Of a stretch of 64,000 nt of DNA, positions 54,837 to 64,000 are shown piece by piece. Every line of letters begins with the position of its first letter. Within the stretch, counting starts at the first letter, position 1. The notes below the pieces were generated by a model, which saw only the letters and a list, made by a program, of their open reading frames with translations, was not told where the DNA came from and made no database searches. The stretch spans positions 691,933 through 755,932 of the forward strand of contig NZ_LMIB01000001.1 in the NCBI RefSeq assembly GCF_001429065.1. The letters are read 5' to 3'. The DNA comes from Sphingomonas sp. Root710 (lineage in GTDB: Bacteria; Pseudomonadota; Alphaproteobacteria; Sphingomonadales; Sphingomonadaceae). A program made the position numbers and the translations under genes.

Positions 54837-56516
54837 ATGGCCGTGCAATATAGTTTCGTGATGAAGGGTCTGACCAAGACCTTTCCCGGCGCCAACAAAC
54901 CGCTGTTCAACAATATCCACCTGCAGTTCCTGCCGGGCACCAAGATCGCGATCATCGGCGTCAACGGCGCGGGTAAGTCGACCCTGATGAAGGTCATGGC
55001 CGGCATGGACACCGATTATTCGGGCGAGGCCTGGGCCGCCGAAGGCGTCAGCGTCGGCTATCTGCCGCAGGAGCCGCAGCTCGATCCCGACAAGACCGTC
55101 AAGCAGAACGTGATGGACGGCGTCCGCGAGGTCGCGGACATGATCGAGCGCTTCAACGCGATCTCGGCCGAAATGGGCGATCCCAAGGACGACACCGATT
55201 TCGACGCGCTGATGGAGGAGATGGGCGTCCTTCAGGAGAAGATCGACGCGGCCGATGGCTGGACGCTCGACAACCAGCTCGAAATCGCGATGGAAGCGCT
55301 GCGCTGCCCTCCGGGCGATCTGCCCGTCACCGGCCTGTCGGGTGGTGAGAAGCGCCGCGTCGCGCTGTGTCGCCTTTTGCTGGAAAAGCCCGATATCCTG
55401 CTGCTCGACGAACCGACCAACCATCTCGATGCCGAAAGCGTCGCCTGGCTCGAACAGCATCTTGTCGATTATGCCGGCAACGTCATCCTCGTCACCCACG
55501 ACCGCTACTTCCTCGACAATGTCGTGGGCTGGGTGCTCGAGCTCGATCGCGGCCGCGGCATTCCCTATGAGGGCAACTACTCCTCCTGGCTCGACGCCAA
55601 GGCGAAGCGGATGGAGCAGGAAGAGCGCGAGGACGCGGGCCGCCAGAAGGCGATCAAGGAAGAGCTGGAGTGGATTCGGCAGAGCCCGAAGGCACGCCAG
55701 ACCAAGTCGAAGGCGCGTATCCGCGCGTTCGACGAACTGGTCGAAAAGCAAAACAACCGCGCGCCCGGCAAAGCCCAGATCGTCATCCAGACCCCCGAGC
55801 GTCTCGGCGGCAAGGTGATCGAGGCCAAGGGGCTGACCAAGTCCTATGGCGATAAGAAGCTGTTCGAAGGCCTGGACTTCACGCTGCCGCCCGGCGGCAT
55901 CGTCGGCGTCATCGGCCCGAACGGTGCCGGCAAGACGACGCTGTTCCGGCTGATCACCGGTCAGGAAACTCCCGACGCAGGCTCTATCGATATCGGCCCG
56001 ACGGTGAAGCTCGGCTTCGTCGACCAGAGTCGCGACGCGCTCGACTCGAACAAGAATGTCTGGGAAGAAGTTTCCGAAGGTCATGACATCATGACCGTCG
56101 GCAAGTTCGAGATGTCGACCCGGGCCTATGTCGGCGCGTTCAACTTCAAGGGGCCCGATCAGCAGAAGAAGGTCGGCCAGCTATCGGGCGGTGAACGCAA
56201 CCGCGTCCACATGGCGAAGATGCTCCGCAAGGGCGGCAACGTCCTGCTGCTCGACGAACCGACCAACGACCTCGACGTCGAGACGCTGCGCGCGCTCGAG
56301 GATGCGCTGGAGAATTTCGCGGGATGCGCCGTGGTGATCAGCCACGACCGTTTCTTCCTCGATCGCCTTGCCACGCACATCCTGGCCTTCGAAGGCAATG
56401 GCCATGTCGAATGGTTCGAGGGCAATTTCGAGAGCTATGAGGAAGATAAGCGACGGCGTCTCGGCGATGCCGCCGATCGGCCAGGGTCAAGCGCCTACAA
56501 GAAGCTGACGCGCTGA
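54837..56516 (+). CDS. ettA: ABC-F ribosomal translational throttle EttA
   Basis: The 559-residue protein has two ABC ATPase domains: Walker A GVNGAGKST and GPNGAGKTT, signatures LSGGEKRRVA and LSGGERNRVH, and Walker B DEPTNHLD and DEPTNDLD. An inter-domain P-site interaction linker lies between. It has no membrane helix, so it is a soluble ABC-F. EttA links the ATP/ADP ratio to translation elongation by binding the ribosomal E site. ATG 54837 begins the family sequence with GAGGG about ten bases upstream; an earlier in-frame start lacks similarity. Confidence 0.95.
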   Translation: MAVQYSFVMKGLTKTFPGANKPLFNNIHLQFLPGTKIAIIGVNGAGKSTLMKVMAGMDTDYSGEAWAAEGVSVGYLPQEPQLDPDKTVKQNVMDGVREVADMIERFNAISAEMGDPKDDTDFDALMEEMGVLQEKIDAADGWTLDNQLEIAMEALRCPPGDLPVTGLSGGEKRRVALCRLLLEKPDILLLDEPTNHLDAESVAWLEQHLVDYAGNVILVTHDRYFLDNVVGWVLELDRGRGIPYEGNYSSWLDAKAKRMEQEEREDAGRQKAIKEELEWIRQSPKARQTKSKARIRAFDELVEKQNNRAPGKAQIVIQTPERLGGKVIEAKGLTKSYGDKKLFEGLDFTLPPGGIVGVIGPNGAGKTTLFRLITGQETPDAGSIDIGPTVKLGFVDQSRDALDSNKNVWEEVSEGHDIMTVGKFEMSTRAYVGAFNFKGPDQQKKVGQLSGGERNRVHMAKMLRKGGNVLLLDEPTNDLDVETLRALEDALENFAGCAVVISHDRFFLDRLATHILAFEGNGHVEWFEGNFESYEEDKRRRLGDAADRPGSSAYKKLTR

Positions 56517-56528
56517 TCCGGATAAGAG

Positions 56529-56552
56529 AAGGGGAGCGAACCCGCTCCCCTT
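56529..56552. terminator. Bidirectional terminator-like hairpin
   Basis: AAGGGGAGCG at 56529-56538 and CGCTCCCCTT at 56543-56552 form a perfect 10-bp stem with an AACC loop, followed by TTTCC-like bases. It lies between convergent ettA and the small exported protein gene, where it can stop both transcripts. Confidence 0.75.
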
Positions 56553-56560
56553 TCCGTGTC

Positions 56561-56977
56561 TTACATATATTTCATCGGGTCGGGCGCGGGCAGGTTGCAG
56601 GCGCTCTGATAGCCCTTCTTGCACATCGCGACCTGAGCGCGCCAATCGCGCATCGCGAGCGCATAGGCCTGCTGTTGGCGGATGAAGGTGGCGTCAGTCG
56701 CCAGCACCTCGCGGTGATGATCGCGCAACGCCTGCTCATAGGCGGCCTTGTCCGCGGCATATTCCTGCTGGTTGATGTCGTTCTGCGCCTGGGCGACAGC
56801 ATTGTTGGTCTGCGCCTGGGCGATCGCGCCGCCGACCTGATTGTTCAACGACTGGGTCTGCGGGATTTCGCGGGCGTCGGCAGCCTGATGGGCAGCGTCA
56901 TTCTTGTCGGCGCTCTGCGCCGCCAGCGGCGCGACGGCGATCAGCGCGGTGATCGCGATTATCGAACGGGTGAACAT
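56561..56977 (-). CDS. Exported coiled-coil protein of unknown function
   Basis: The 138-residue protein has a signal peptide (AITALIAVAPLAAQS). An Asn/Gln/Ala-rich helical region follows (IAQAQTNNAVAQAQNDINQQEYAADKA is interrupted here only for description), likely a coiled coil. It ends with two cysteines about eight residues apart (AMCKKGYQSACNLP), which could pair. I do not recognise a family. It is periplasmic. It is co-oriented with the carbonic anhydrase gene 35 bases upstream and may share its transcript. Confidence 0.55.
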   Translation of the reverse strand: MFTRSIIAITALIAVAPLAAQSADKNDAAHQAADAREIPQTQSLNNQVGGAIAQAQTNNAVAQAQNDINQQEYAADKAAYEQALRDHHREVLATDATFIRQQQAYALAMRDWRAQVAMCKKGYQSACNLPAPDPMKYM

Positions 56978-57011
56978 GATAAGCTCCTCTCACTGGTTGG
57001 AGCCTTAACGA

Positions 57012-57644
57012 TCACGCCGGATGGAAGTTTCCGCTGGCCTCGTCGAGCACATGAAGCACGCCTTCGGCAATGCCGAAATAGGCGCCGTGGATGCGAAGCC
57101 GTCCGGCCTTTTCGCGCACCGGGACGCAAGGGAAGGTGCGCAGATTGGCGATCGATACCCGCACCGCTTCCAGTTCGAGCGCGCGGACGGCCTCGGGGCC
57201 GGTGCCATGTTCGGCAACGACCTTCTCGCGCGCCTCATCGAGCAGCGACATCCAATCCGATATGAAGCCGCCTTCGCCGGGCCGCTTGTTCTCGAACCGC
57301 TGGGTCAGCGCCGCCGCACAGCCGCCGCAGCTCTGATGGCCAAGCACGAGTATTTCGGGAACCTCGAGCTGGGTCACGGCGAATTCGAGCGCAGCGGAAA
57401 CGCCGTGGTGACCTGGGTTGGTCTCGAACGGCGGCACCATGTTGGCGACGTTACGGACCATGAAGATCTCGCCGGGCGAAGTATCGAAGATGATCGTCGG
57501 ATCGACCCGGCTGTCCGAACAGGCGATCACCATCAGCTTGGGGTCTTGCCCCTCGGCAAGCTGCCCCCAGCGCTGGCGCTGTTGCTGCCATCCGGTGGTC
57601 TTGAAGCGGCGATAGCCTTCGATCAGTCCAGAAAAGTCGGTCAT
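57012..57644 (-). CDS. Beta-class carbonic anhydrase
   Basis: The 210-residue enzyme has the beta-CA zinc ligands Cys42 and Asp44 (ACSDSRVDP), His103 and Cys106 (LGHQSCGGC), plus [12 protein letters not shown]. The CSDSR Asp44/Arg46 dyad is intact. It interconverts carbon dioxide and bicarbonate, supporting carboxylation. No signal peptide is seen, so it is cytoplasmic. It is followed 35 bases downstream by an exported protein of unknown function, and diverges from lipA. Confidence 0.94.
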   Translation of the reverse strand: MTDFSGLIEGYRRFKTTGWQQQRQRWGQLAEGQDPKLMVIACSDSRVDPTIIFDTSPGEIFMVRNVANMVPPFETNPGHHGVSAALEFAVTQLEVPEILVLGHQSCGGCAAALTQRFENKRPGEGGFISDWMSLLDEAREKVVAEHGTGPEAVRALELEAVRVSIANLRTFPCVPVREKAGRLRIHGAYFGIAEGVLHVLDEASGNFHPA

Positions 57645-57711
57645 GGCGGCACGCCCTAATCATCATGCGGGGGGCTGGCAAGTGGAGCTCTTATCGCCTA
57701 TCTGGCACCGC

Positions 57712-58650
57712 ATGAGCGACGCCCTGCCAAATCCCGCCCCGGAACGCCTCCGCAAGCCCGACTGGATTCGGGTCAAGGCGCCGATGGGCAAGACCTTCAC
57801 CGAGACCAAGGGGCTGATGCGCAAGCTCAACCTCAACACGGTGTGCGAGGAGGCGGCCTGCCCGAACATCGGCGAGTGCTGGACCAAGAAGCACGCGACG
57901 GTGATGATCCTGGGCGACACCTGCACGCGGGCCTGCGCCTTCTGCAACGTCAAGACCGGCATGCCGCGCGCCGTCGACGCGCTAGAGCCGCAGCACACCG
58001 CCGACGCTGCGGCCGAGCTGGGGCTGGAACATATCGTCATCACCTCGGTCGATCGCGACGATCTGCCCGATGGCGGCGCGAGCCAGTTCGTCAAGGTGAT
58101 CGAGGCGCTCCGCCGGACGACACCGAACACGACGATCGAGATCCTGACCCCGGATTTCCGCAACAAGGCCGACGCCGCGATCGAGGCGATCGTTGCGGCG
58201 CGCCCCGACGTCTACAATCATAATCTGGAGACGGTGCCGCGGCTCTATCCGACGATCCGCCCCGGCGCGCGCTATTATGCGTCGCTGCGTTTGCTGGAGA
58301 CGGTCAAGCGGCTCGATCCGACGATCTTCACCAAGTCGGGCATCATGGTCGGGCTCGGCGAGGAGCGGCTCGAGGTTCATCAGGTGATGGACGACATGCG
58401 CTCGGCGCAGATCGATTTCCTGACGATGGGCCAATATCTCCAGCCGACTCCTAAGCACGCCAAGGTGATCGATTTCGTCGCGCCCAAGACCTTCGAGGCC
58501 TATGCCGCGATCGCGCGCGCCAAGGGCTTCCTGCTGGTCGCGGCGAGCCCGCTGACCCGGTCGAGCTATCACGCCGGTGACGACTTCGCGAAGCTGCGCG
58601 ATGCCCGCAATGCCGAGCTGGCGCGCAAGGCGGCCACTAAGACGGCCTGA
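57712..58650 (+). CDS. lipA: Lipoyl synthase
   Basis: The 312-residue radical SAM enzyme has the auxiliary cluster ligands Cys45, Cys50 and Cys56 ([12 protein letters not shown]) and the radical SAM Cys71, Cys75 and Cys78 (CTRACAFC). The conserved C-terminal Ser is in RSSYHAG. It inserts two sulphurs into protein-bound octanoyl groups. ATG 57712 begins M-S-D-A-L-P; the frame is open upstream but lacks similarity. It is followed by a RatA-like gene one base away. Confidence 0.96.
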   Translation: MSDALPNPAPERLRKPDWIRVKAPMGKTFTETKGLMRKLNLNTVCEEAACPNIGECWTKKHATVMILGDTCTRACAFCNVKTGMPRAVDALEPQHTADAAAELGLEHIVITSVDRDDLPDGGASQFVKVIEALRRTTPNTTIEILTPDFRNKADAAIEAIVAARPDVYNHNLETVPRLYPTIRPGARYYASLRLLETVKRLDPTIFTKSGIMVGLGEERLEVHQVMDDMRSAQIDFLTMGQYLQPTPKHAKVIDFVAPKTFEAYAAIARAKGFLLVAASPLTRSSYHAGDDFAKLRDARNAELARKAATKTA

Positions 58651-58651
58651 C

Positions 58652-59137
58652 ATGCCCCGGCATAGCGAAACCCGCCGGCTGCCCTACACGCCCGAGCAAC
58701 TCTATGATCTGGTCGCGGACGTCGCGGCCTACGACCAGTTTCTGCCCTGGGTGTCGGCGGTGCGCATCCGTTCGGACAGTGAGACCGAGATGGTCGCCGA
58801 CCTGATGGTGGGCTTCAAGGCGCTGCGCGAGAAGTTTACGTCGAAGGTGAGCAAGCGCCGCCCGGCGGAAATCCATGTCGACTATGTCGATGGGCCGCTC
58901 AAATATCTCCACAATGACTGGCGCTTTGCTAGCGATGGGCAGGGGGGATCGCTCGTCGAATTCTCGATCGAGTTCGAGTTCAAGTCGCGGCTGTTCGAAA
59001 TGGTCGCCGGGCAGGTATTCGACCGCGCGTTGCGGACCATGATCGGTGCGTTCGAGGAGCGCGCCGCCAGGCTCTACGCCTCGTCGCCCAAGGTCGCGCC
59101 GGGCATCAGCAGTTCGAGCGCACACAGCGCGGCCTGA
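58652..59137 (+). CDS. ratA: RatA/CoQ10-binding START-like protein
   Basis: The 161-residue protein has the family pattern [33 protein letters not shown], and the late [18 protein letters not shown]. It belongs to the COQ10/RatA polyketide cyclase-like family, whose members bind quinones (COQ10) or block ribosome association (RatA). In alphaproteobacteria next to lipA a ubiquinone chaperone role is more likely, so the ratA name is by homology only. Its 3' end overlaps the convergent CinA-type gene by 64 bases. Confidence 0.83.
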   Translation: MPRHSETRRLPYTPEQLYDLVADVAAYDQFLPWVSAVRIRSDSETEMVADLMVGFKALREKFTSKVSKRRPAEIHVDYVDGPLKYLHNDWRFASDGQGGSLVEFSIEFEFKSRLFEMVAGQVFDRALRTMIGAFEERAARLYASSPKVAPGISSSSAHSAA

Positions 59138-59610
59138 AGCCGGACGCCGCCGCGGCCAAGGTCGCCGAAATGGCGCTTGTCGGCGGCGATATCCTCGGCA
59201 TCGCCGCCCTTGCGGGCCCGCCCGAACACCACGGTTCCCACCGGCTTCTTGTCGCTGCCGCCGCCCGGCCCGGCCACTCCGGTGATCGCGACCGCGATAT
59301 CGGCGTCGCTGCGCTCGACGGCCCCCCGCGCCATCGCCCAGGCGACCGCGATCGACACCGCGCCGAAGGTCTCGATCAGTTCGAACGACACGCCGAGCAT
59401 CGAGACCTTGGCCTCGTTCGAATAAGTGACGAAGGACGAGCCCAGCACATCCGACGATCCGGGGATCTCGGTCAGCGCCGCCGCGACCAGCCCGCCGGTG
59501 CAGCTTTCCGCCACCGCGATCTTGCGCCCCGCGGCGCGATTCGCGTCGATCACGCGCTTTGCGGCGTCGATCAACTCGGCGGGAAGGATGGTGTCATGAT
59601 GTTCGGGCAC
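59074..59610 (-). CDS. pncC: CinA C-terminal-type nicotinamide-nucleotide amidase
   Basis: The 178-residue protein has the PncC signature: [21 protein letters not shown] near 33-53, [26 protein letters not shown], and [12 protein letters not shown]. It hydrolyses nicotinamide mononucleotide to nicotinic acid mononucleotide in NAD recycling. It has no CinA N-terminal domain. Its 3' end overlaps the ratA-like gene by 64 bases on the other strand. It lies 18 bases downstream of ispDF. Confidence 0.9.
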   Translation of the reverse strand: MPEHHDTILPAELIDAAKRVIDANRAAGRKIAVAESCTGGLVAAALTEIPGSSDVLGSSFVTYSNEAKVSMLGVSFELIETFGAVSIAVAWAMARGAVERSDADIAVAITGVAGPGGGSDKKPVGTVVFGRARKGGDAEDIAADKRHFGDLGRGGVRLQAALCALELLMPGATLGDEA

Positions 59611-59627
59611 GATATCGTCCTGCTATC

Positions 59628-60776
59628 CTAGTTCCGGGGCACGCGCACGCTGGCGACGGCCTGTGCGGCGATGCCTTCGCCCCGGCCTGTAAAACCCAGC
59701 CGCTCGGTCGTGGTTGCCTTCACGCTCACCTTATCGATGGCGAGACCCAGCATAGCGGCGATCCGTGTACGAATGGTATCGCGGTGCGGACCGACCTTGG
59801 GGGCCTCGCAGATGATCGTCAGGTCGACATGATCGATGACGGCGCCAGCCTCGGCGAGCAGTTCGCACGCCCGGGCGACGAAAATCTCCGAATTCGCGCC
59901 GCGCCATTGCGGATCGCTCGGCGGGAAATGGCTGCCGATGTCGCCCGCGGCGATCGTCCCCAGAATCGCGTCCACCAGCGCATGAAGCGCGACATCGGCG
60001 TCGCTATGCCCGGCGAGCGCGCGATCATGCGGGATGCGGACGCCGCCGAGCTGGACCGCGTCGCCCGCGGCGAAGGCGTGGACATCGAAACCCATGGCGG
60101 TGCGGCTGATCATCGTTGGAGTTCCATCGAGAGCCTCGAAATCGGTGACGAAGGTGAGTTTCTCGAGAGCGCGGTCGCCCTCGACGATCGCCACGGTCAG
60201 GCCATGGGCGCGGGCGACCTGCGCGTCATCGGTCGCCTCGCGAGCGGCGTCCCAGGCACGATGGGCGGCGAGGATCGCATCGCGGCGAAAGGCCTGCGGC
60301 GTCTGGATACGGTAGAGGCCGTCGCGGGCGACGGTGTCGCCGAGCAGATCGCCGCCCCGGGCGAGCGTGTCGGCTACAGCCAGCGCCGGCACCGCGCCGT
60401 CGCTATGGTCCAGCGCCGCGATCAGCCGGTCGATGACGGCGGCGGGCAGGAAGGGGCGGGCCGCGTCGTGGATCAGGACGATATCCGCCTCGGTCGCCTC
60501 GATCCCGGCGATCACCGAATCCCGCCGCGTCGCGCCGCCGGTCACGGGGGCGGGAAGGCGCCGAGTTCCGATTGCGGCGTCGTAGAGGGCCTGCTGCCCT
60601 GCACCGATCACCACCTGAACGGCATCGATTGCGGGGTGGCCAAGCAGCGCGTCGGCGGCGTGCGCCAGCACCGGCTTGCCCGCCGCCATGCGATATTGCT
60701 TCGGCATGCCGCTGCCGACGCGCGCACCTTGTCCGGCGGCGACGATCAAAGCGGCTATTCTGGGCTTCCCCTGCAT
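59628..60776 (-). CDS. ispDF: Bifunctional IspD/IspF isoprenoid biosynthesis enzyme
   Basis: The 382-residue fusion has an N-terminal IspD cytidylyltransferase ([40 protein letters not shown]) and a C-terminal IspF cyclase from about residue 225 ([35 protein letters not shown], zinc-binding Asp/His). It performs the cytidylylation and cyclisation steps of the MEP pathway. The fused form is common in alphaproteobacteria. It precedes the pncC gene and diverges from dusB. Confidence 0.96.
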   Translation of the reverse strand: MQGKPRIAALIVAAGQGARVGSGMPKQYRMAAGKPVLAHAADALLGHPAIDAVQVVIGAGQQALYDAAIGTRRLPAPVTGGATRRDSVIAGIEATEADIVLIHDAARPFLPAAVIDRLIAALDHSDGAVPALAVADTLARGGDLLGDTVARDGLYRIQTPQAFRRDAILAAHRAWDAAREATDDAQVARAHGLTVAIVEGDRALEKLTFVTDFEALDGTPTMISRTAMGFDVHAFAAGDAVQLGGVRIPHDRALAGHSDADVALHALVDAILGTIAAGDIGSHFPPSDPQWRGANSEIFVARACELLAEAGAVIDHVDLTIICEAPKVGPHRDTIRTRIAAMLGLAIDKVSVKATTTERLGFTGRGEGIAAQAVASVRVPRN

Positions 60777-60847
60777 CGCGCGGGCCTTAGCCGAGGCTTT
60801 GCTTGCCCGCCAGCCGCTTTGCGGCTAGGGGTGTGCCGCTTTTTTAG

Positions 60848-62954
<2,107 letters not shown>

Positions 62955-62958
<4 letters not shown>

Positions 62959-64000
62959 CGAGTTTGGGGGGGCGCGTCCTAGTTGTCGATGATGACGGTG
63001 CTATCCGCACCGTGGTGCGCGAAGCGTTGCGCCGCGCGGGCTATGTGGTCGAGACCGCGGCGTCGGTCGCCGAACAGCGGCGGCTGTTCGCGAGCTTCGA
63101 TCCGCAGGTGCTGGTGACCGACGTCGTCCTGCCCGACGGCAACGGCCTCGACATCATCCCCGAGGTGCTCGAGCGCAATCCGGGCCTGCCGATCATCGTG
63201 CTGTCGGCGCAGAACACCTTCACCACCGCGCTGCGCGCCACCGAACAGGGCGCGTTCGACTATCTGCCCAAGCCCTTCGACCTGGGCGAGCTGACTCGCG
63301 CCGTCGCCGATGCGCTCGCCGCCCGCGCCGCCAGCGGCAGCGCGGTGCGCGATCCCGAAAATGCCGAGGACTTGCCGCTGATCGGGCGCTCGCCGCCGAT
63401 GCAGGAGGTGTATCGGACGATCGCGCGCGTGGTCGCCAACGACTTGACCGTGCTCGTCCTCGGTGAATCCGGCACCGGCAAGGAACTGGTCGCGCGCGCC
63501 ATCCATGATTTCGGGCCACGCAGCGCAGCGCCCTTCGTTGCGATCAATATGGCGGCGATCCCGCGCGAGCTGATCGAATCCGAACTGTTCGGCCATGAGC
63601 GCGGCGCCTTCACCGGCGCGCAGGCGCGCACCGCAGGCCGCTTCGAGCAGGCGCAGGGCGGCACCCTGTTTCTCGACGAGATTGGCGACATGCCGATGGA
63701 AGCCCAGACCCGGCTGCTCCGCGTGTTGCAGGCTGGTGAGTTCACCACCGTCGGCGGCACCCGGTCGATCCGCGCTGACGTCCGCATCATCGCCGCGACG
63801 CATAAGGATCTGCCCCGGCTGATCGCCGATGGCGGCTTCCGCGAGGATCTTTATTACCGACTCAACGTCGTGCCGATTCGCCTGCCGGCGCTGCGCCAGC
63901 GCGGCGAGGATATCGGCGAATTGGCGCGTTTCTTCCTCGATCGCGCCGCGGCGGATGGTCTGCCGCGCAAAATCCTCGATCCGGGGGCTATCACCCGGCT
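62955..64000 (+). CDS. ntrC: Nitrogen regulator NtrC, cut by the right edge
   Basis: About 348 residues are visible. The receiver domain has DDD at 12-14 and phospho-acceptor Asp56 in [11 protein letters not shown]. The sigma-54 interaction AAA+ domain starts near 145 and carries Walker A GESGTGKE, the sigma-54 contact loop GAFTGA, and Walker [13 protein letters not shown]. The C-terminal DNA-binding domain lies beyond the window. It activates sigma-54 promoters under nitrogen limitation. ATG 62955 overlaps the ntrB stop. Confidence 0.95.

Overview
The window looks like a chromosomal stretch of a high-GC alphaproteobacterium, most likely a sphingomonad (Sphingomonadales). The gene content points there: DUF484 next to xerC, dusB-ntrB-ntrC, a fused ispDF, DUF4169, DUF4402 pilins, and a bacteriophytochrome with an HWE-type kinase. 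Gene packing is dense, with many ATGA, GTGA and TTGA overlaps. I saw no insertion sequence, prophage or CRISPR array. Species cannot be fixed from the sequence alone.

Layout. 1-4.9 kb: a phospholipase D family enzyme, diverging from a heme oxygenase-bacteriophytochrome pair (bphO-bphP) that should make and use biliverdin for red/far-red sensing. 4.9-11.7 kb: a five-gene minus-strand glycan cluster (flippase, GT4, polytopic membrane protein, DPM1-like GT2 fused to GtrA, ALG9-like GT22). 12.1-18.0 kb: a chaperone-usher pilus operon with two DUF4402 pilins, chaperone, usher and a two-domain presumed tip subunit. 18.0-22.8 kb: tRNA-Arg(CCG), nth, dapB, a DUF922 protease-like protein, a sirtuin, era, rnc and DUF4169. 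22.8-28.3 kb: a partial flagellar block (fliP-fliQ-fliR-flhB, then fliD-fliS). 28.4-33.7 kb: priA, a transaldolase, DUF484, xerC and a GNAT acetyltransferase.

33.7-43.2 kb holds the most unusual locus. It is a tightly coupled four-gene minus-strand operon encoding a five-heme cytochrome c, a lipoprotein with two GlcG/HbpS-like domains, an outer-membrane beta-barrel ending in Phe, and a 1366-residue protein with ten CXXCH motifs, a His-rich linker and LVIVD-type propeller repeats. It resembles in concept a porin-cytochrome conduit for moving electrons across the outer membrane, but with different parts. I know of no described system with this exact composition.

43.3-64.0 kb is mostly metabolism and housekeeping: an aldehyde dehydrogenase with a TPP-dependent acetolactate-synthase-like enzyme, cysS, a CHASE2 cyclase with a small exported partner, rmuC, a GST-like protein, an M28 peptidase, ettA, a beta-carbonic anhydrase, lipA, a RatA/CoQ10-binding protein, a CinA C-terminal-type amidase and ispDF. 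The window closes with dusB-ntrB-ntrC, the last cut by the right edge. Short palindromic repeats sit in several gene-end gaps. The largest is a perfect 23-bp inverted repeat at 53263-53343.
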